DNA of 8,591 nt, taken from positions 1 through 8,591 of the forward strand of contig CAYNVS010000076.1 of assembly GCA_964400725.1 (NCBI GenBank). The letters run 5' to 3'. Of this stretch, positions 5,838 through 8,591 are shown in pieces. Both the position numbers and the translations under genes were made by a program. The first letter of the stretch is position 1, and every line of letters starts with the position of its first letter. The stretch is from CAYNVS01 sp964400725 (GTDB lineage Bacteria; Myxococcota_A; SURF-8; CAYNVS01). A model generated the notes under the pieces. It did not search any database. It was not told the DNA's origin and saw only the letters and a list, made by a program, of their open reading frames with translations.

Positions 5838-7355
5838 ATGAAGTTTCGTTACGCAGCAGCAGTTCTTTCCGCAGCGGTTTTGTCTTTATTCGCTTACATT
5901 CCTAACGCCGCTCCCTGCGACGCTGGAATATACGGCCCGTCTTGCGAGGCGAGCTGCACTGGCCCGTTGGACGCGGGCGGGGCGCGCTACCTTATTTGCA
6001 CTACCGCGCTTTCGTTTTCGGACGCTAGAAACGTCTGCACCCACTACGCAACGGTCGGCTTCGCCGCCGATTTAACCAGCATTATGAGCTCGGAGCAGAA
6101 CGCCGCCATAGCCGGTTACATGAACGGCTACTTCGGCGGCGGCAATTGGTGGATAGGGCTTTACGACTCCGGCGACTGGGGCTGGACCAACGGCAGCCCG
6201 ATGATTTACTCGAACTGGGGTTCCGGCGAACCCGGAAGCGACGTCTGCGGCTACTTTGCGTCGTCCGACGGCAAGTGGTACGACTCGTCGTGCTCGACTG
6301 CTCGGACGTTCATTTGTAAAAATTACTGCGCAAGCGGCTACTATGGCGCGGACTGCTCCGGCGTCTGCTCCTCGACGTGCGTAAGCAACGGAACCTGCAT
6401 GGACGACGGCTCGTGCGTCTGCTCCAACCATTGGACGGGGACGCAATGCGATGTCTGCCCGTCGGGCTACTGGGGAACTAACTGCGAAAACGAGTGTCCC
6501 GGCGGCCACGCAACCCCGTGCGGCGGAAACGGAACGTGCGACGACGGTACGACCGGAGACGGAACGTGCGAGTGCAATTCCGGCTACATACTCGCAAACG
6601 GAACCTGCATAGCCCGCGAGGCTTGCAACAGGCCGCTGTTTACCGACGCGGACTGCTCGTCCGGCTGCCCGCGGTCGTCTTATTGCGACAACACGTACGA
6701 CTCTCACAACTACCTTTGCTCCACAAATCTTTCGTGCGTCGCCGACGGCTCGAACGCCTACTGCACGACGACTACGCCGACGCAGTGCGAAACCGGCAAG
6801 ACGTGCTGGTGCGCCGACGGCGTTCCGTGCGGCTGCTACTCCGAGGCGAAGGTCGATTTGACCGCCTTTGAGGCGAACAGGGCGGGAGACGCGGTTCTTT
6901 TGACATGGCGCACCGGCAGCGAGCTCGAATGCGGAGCCTTCTCAATAATGCGCTGCGATTTGTCGGCTGGAAAATGCGCAAACAAAAAAGATTACGCGGC
7001 TCTCGAAGACGTTTTTATTCCGTGCAAAAACAGCTTGACCGGAGCCTATTACGAGGCGGCGGATAAAACCGCAAAGAAGAGCGCGGCCTACTCGTATTTC
7101 CTGCGCGAGATTGAGACGACCGGCGGAGAATACTATTACGGCCCGCTGGCAGTCGAGGCCGGAAGCGACGGTTTCTTCAACGGAAGACAGCCGAACTTTG
7201 ATTTTGCGGCCGGGCGCGGTATTACCGTTAAGGCGGAAGAGCAAAAGACGACGTCGTTCGGCTCGCAGCCTTATTCGGGCGGATGCGAAGCGTCGGCCTC
7301 GGCGGGATTTTTAGCCTTGGCGGCCTTGGCGGCGCTGGCAAGACGCAGGCGGTAA
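5838..7355 (+). CDS. Secreted Cys-rich protein: C-type lectin-like domain, EGF-like repeats, C-terminal sorting signal
   Basis: This 505-residue protein starts with a signal peptide (about 1-25: basic start, hydrophobic core, IPNAA before Pro26). A short EGF-like piece (27-40) leads to a C-type lectin-like domain (about 44-160). Its landmarks are WWIGL (104-108), WGWTNG (114-119), YSNWGSGEP (124-132), WYDSSC (147-152) and FICK (158-161), with disulfide partners expected as Cys67-Cys160 and Cys137-Cys152. Residues 162-335 hold tandem EGF/laminin-type repeats such as CVCSNHWTGTQC. About 337-452 resembles a fibronectin-like module (LTAFEANRAGDAVLLTW). The end is Gly-Gly-Cys (481-483), a hydrophobic stretch and four Arg (502-505), a tripartite sorting signal like Synerg-CTERM, MYXO-CTERM or GlyGly-CTERM. 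There are 41 cysteines, so oxidative folding outside the cytoplasm is expected. The role is probably surface adhesion or glycan binding (inferred). TAAGGAG seven bases before the ATG fixes the start. Confidence 0.88.
   Translation: MKFRYAAAVLSAAVLSLFAYIPNAAPCDAGIYGPSCEASCTGPLDAGGARYLICTTALSFSDARNVCTHYATVGFAADLTSIMSSEQNAAIAGYMNGYFGGGNWWIGLYDSGDWGWTNGSPMIYSNWGSGEPGSDVCGYFASSDGKWYDSSCSTARTFICKNYCASGYYGADCSGVCSSTCVSNGTCMDDGSCVCSNHWTGTQCDVCPSGYWGTNCENECPGGHATPCGGNGTCDDGTTGDGTCECNSGYILANGTCIAREACNRPLFTDADCSSGCPRSSYCDNTYDSHNYLCSTNLSCVADGSNAYCTTTTPTQCETGKTCWCADGVPCGCYSEAKVDLTAFEANRAGDAVLLTWRTGSELECGAFSIMRCDLSAGKCANKKDYAALEDVFIPCKNSLTGAYYEAADKTAKKSAAYSYFLREIETTGGEYYYGPLAVEAGSDGFFNGRQPNFDFAAGRGITVKAEEQKTTSFGSQPYSGGCEASASAGFLALAALAALARRRR
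7278..7352 (+). other. C-terminal protein-sorting signal (Gly-Gly-Cys, hydrophobic helix, Arg cluster)
   Basis: This codes for residues 481-505 of the lectin/EGF protein: GGC, then ASASAGFLALAALAALA, then RRRR at the extreme C terminus. Such tripartite tails are recognised by sortase-like or rhomboid-like intramembrane proteases. The Cys beside the helix is shared with the Synerg-CTERM and MYXO-CTERM types; the Gly-Gly with GlyGly-CTERM. The processing enzyme is not in the window. Confidence 0.75.
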
Positions 7356-7715
7356 AAAATCTAAGAGCTTGCTGGGCGGGCTGGTCGCAATCAATATCTT
7401 CGGGATTTTTGCGGGGGAAAATATTTTATTTTATAACGTTTCTCGAAAGTATTTTCCGGTTGAATTTCCTTTTCTCGTCCAATCCCTCTATACATTTTGC
7501 CTTCGGCAAAACGCTTGGCATGCGCGGAAAAGCGGGTAAAATAATCTGATTTCTGCCGGTTATAAAAGCGCAAATCCGTACGGCGCGAGTAAACGCGCAA
7601 GCGTTTGCATCGAGGGGCTTTCCTAAAATAAAGGATAAAACTTTTAAGAACCGCTATAGACGCCCGCGGCCCGCGCTTTCTCCGCGCTATGCGCGTTTTG
7701 GCGTTTCTAATCCGC
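7356..7715. other. Non-coding spacer between convergent genes
   Basis: No gene is supported here. The open frames present have arginine-rich, unnatural composition or only extend other frames of neighbouring genes. It holds several short perfect inverted repeats. TTTTGCC-TTC-GGCAAAA is at 7495-7511. AAACGC-GCAA-GCGTTT is at 7591-7606, with a GNRA loop. CGCGC-TAT-GCGCG is at 7683-7695. DNA alternates between AT-rich and GC-rich patches. No tRNA, riboswitch or phage-like element was recognised. Confidence 0.5.
7683..7699 (+). terminator. Weak candidate terminator for rightward transcripts
   Basis: CGCGC (7683-7687) and GCGCG (7691-7695) form a short 5-bp GC stem with a three-base loop, followed by four Ts (7696-7699). 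It is over 300 bases past the lectin/EGF gene, so it may only be a backstop before groEL. No better intrinsic terminator was found for that gene. Confidence 0.25.
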
Positions 7716-7749
7716 AAAAAAAGAAAGGCGGCCATTTATGCCGCCTTTC
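7716..7749 (-). terminator. Intrinsic terminator of groEL
   Basis: GAAAGGCGGC (7723-7732) is the exact reverse complement of GCCGCCTTTC (7740-7749), a 10-bp stem with a 7-base loop. Seven As on the plus strand (7716-7722) become a seven-T run directly after the stem on the minus strand. It begins 27 bases past the groEL stop codon. Confidence 0.95.
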
Positions 7750-7776
7750 GCTTTGCTTTACTTTGGTAGGAACGGT

Positions 7777-8591
7777 TTAGTAGTCCATTCCGCCGTAACC
7801 GCCGCCGCCCGGCATCGCCGGCATGGCTTTCTTCTCTTCGGGCTTTTCGGCGATAAGCGTCTCGGTGGTGAGCAACAGGGCCGCTACCGACGAAGCGTTG
7901 ACCAGCGCGCTGCGGACGACCTTGGTCGGGTCTATTACGCCGGCCTTCATCAGGTCTTCGTAGGTGTTGGTGGCCGCGTTGTAGCCCATGTTCGGGCCTT
8001 TCTTCAGGCCTTCTTTTACGTTCTGCACCGCCACGGAGGCTTCCACGCCCGCGTTCTCGGCGATCATGCGAAGCGGCTCTTCGATGGCGCGGCGGACGAT
8101 GCGGACGCCGATTTTCTCTTCTTCGTTGGTCAGGGAGGCTTCGACCTCGTCCAACGACGGCTGGCACTTGAGCAGCGCGACTCCGCCTCCGACTACGATG
8201 CCTTCTTCAACCGCGGCGCGGGTGGCGTGCAGGGCGTCTTCGACGCGCATTTTCTTTTCTTTCATCTCGGTCTCGGTGGCCGCTCCGACGTGGATTACCG
8301 CGACTCCGCCGGACAGCTTCGCGATGCGCTCCTGCAGCTTTTCCTTGTCGTATTCGCTGGTGGTGTTCTCGACCTGCTGCTTGAGCTGGGCGATTCTCGA
8401 AGCGATGTCGGCCTTGTCGCCGGCGCCGTCAACGATTGTGGTGTTGTCTTTGTCGATTACTACGCGCTTGGCGCGGCCAAGGTCGGTAAGGGTAACGGCG
8501 TCGAGCTTGAGGCCGACGTCTTCGCTGATGACGCGTCCGCCGGTGAGGATGGCGATGTCTTCGAGCATGGCCTTGCGGCGGTCGCCGAAGC
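7777..8591 (-). CDS. groEL: Chaperonin GroEL, C-terminal half (partial, start lies beyond the right edge)
   Basis: This is the large ring subunit of the ATP-driven GroEL/GroES folding chamber in the cytoplasm. About 270 residues are visible. The frame stays open to the window edge, where it reads FGDRRKAMLEDIAILTGG, corresponding to about residue 281 of the E. coli protein, so the full protein would be about 550 residues. It covers the end of the apical domain, the second intermediate segment and the second equatorial segment. The block RVEDALHATRAAVEEG carries the Asp equivalent to E. coli Asp398, needed for ATP hydrolysis, and is followed by GGGVALL. The protein ends in a short Gly/Met tail (PGGGGYGGMDY), fewer GGM repeats than E. 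coli. An internal ATG at 8568 is not the start. groES, usually just upstream, would lie outside the window. A strong terminator follows. The sequence is highly conserved and gives no firm phylum. Confidence 0.98.
   Translation of the reverse strand, partial: FGDRRKAMLEDIAILTGGRVISEDVGLKLDAVTLTDLGRAKRVVIDKDNTTIVDGAGDKADIASRIAQLKQQVENTTSEYDKEKLQERIAKLSGGVAVIHVGAATETEMKEKKMRVEDALHATRAAVEEGIVVGGGVALLKCQPSLDEVEASLTNEEEKIGVRIVRRAIEEPLRMIAENAGVEASVAVQNVKEGLKKGPNMGYNAATNTYEDLMKAGVIDPTKVVRSALVNASSVAALLLTTETLIAEKPEEKKAMPAMPGGGGYGGMDY

Noticed and set aside
5838..5920. Lipoprotein signal on the lectin/EGF protein
   Set aside because: Cys27 follows Ala-Ala-Pro rather than a lipobox, so ordinary signal peptidase cleavage is more likely.
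6072..6707. Long open frame antisense to the lectin/EGF gene
   Set aside because: Low-complexity Ala/Arg/Val shadow of a GC-rich, Cys-rich gene, with no domain and no ribosome binding site.
7391..7735. 114-residue minus-strand open frame downstream of groEL
   Set aside because: It would start inside the groEL terminator loop, is dominated by Arg and Lys, and resembles no protein.
8566..8568. ATG at 8568 as the start of a short GroEL-like protein
   Set aside because: The frame continues upstream with conserved GroEL sequence (FGDRRKA) to the window edge, so the gene is simply cut by the window.

Overview
The window reads as ordinary bacterial chromosome from a Gram-negative-type organism with moderately GC-rich DNA. 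The Gram-negative reading rests on a two-PDZ Do/HtrA periplasmic protease and a secreted protein ending in a hydrophobic-plus-arginine sorting tail. That tail type, together with EGF-like and lectin-like modules, is known from Deltaproteobacteria/Myxococcota-like and Synergistota-like lineages. Sequence reading alone does not settle the phylum. No mobile element, CRISPR array, tRNA or rRNA was seen.

Layout, left to right. Positions 1-221 (+) hold an open frame entering from the left edge, probably the low-complexity tail of an upstream gene. Its end overlaps, tail to tail, the end of an alpha/beta hydrolase gene (181-1149, -). That gene follows a peptidase-U32-family gene (1204-2589, -) after a 54-base gap, so the two probably form one leftward operon. 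A 238-base divergent spacer (2590-2827) carries two tandem GC-rich hairpins in the likely leader of the U32 gene and the control region of a rightward Do/HtrA serine protease (2828-4309). The protease gene ends at a textbook intrinsic terminator (4342-4373). Next is a nucleotide-sugar epimerase-like gene (4602-5591, +) with its own well-formed promoter. After another AT-rich spacer comes a 505-residue secreted cysteine-rich protein (5838-7355, +) with a C-type lectin-like domain, EGF-like repeats, a probable fibronectin-like module and a C-terminal sorting signal. A roughly 420-base spacer ends with the intrinsic terminator of groEL, which runs leftward from beyond the right edge (7777-8591, -, C-terminal half only).

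Functionally the genes do not form an obvious single pathway. HtrA and GroEL are protein-quality-control functions (envelope and cytoplasm). The epimerase suggests surface-polysaccharide precursors. The lectin/EGF protein is probably exported and surface-anchored. The hydrolase and U32 protein are probably co-expressed metabolic or modification enzymes of unknown substrate. The most unusual item is the lectin/EGF/sorting-signal protein, followed by the U32 protein with a second four-cysteine cluster and its hairpin-rich leader.
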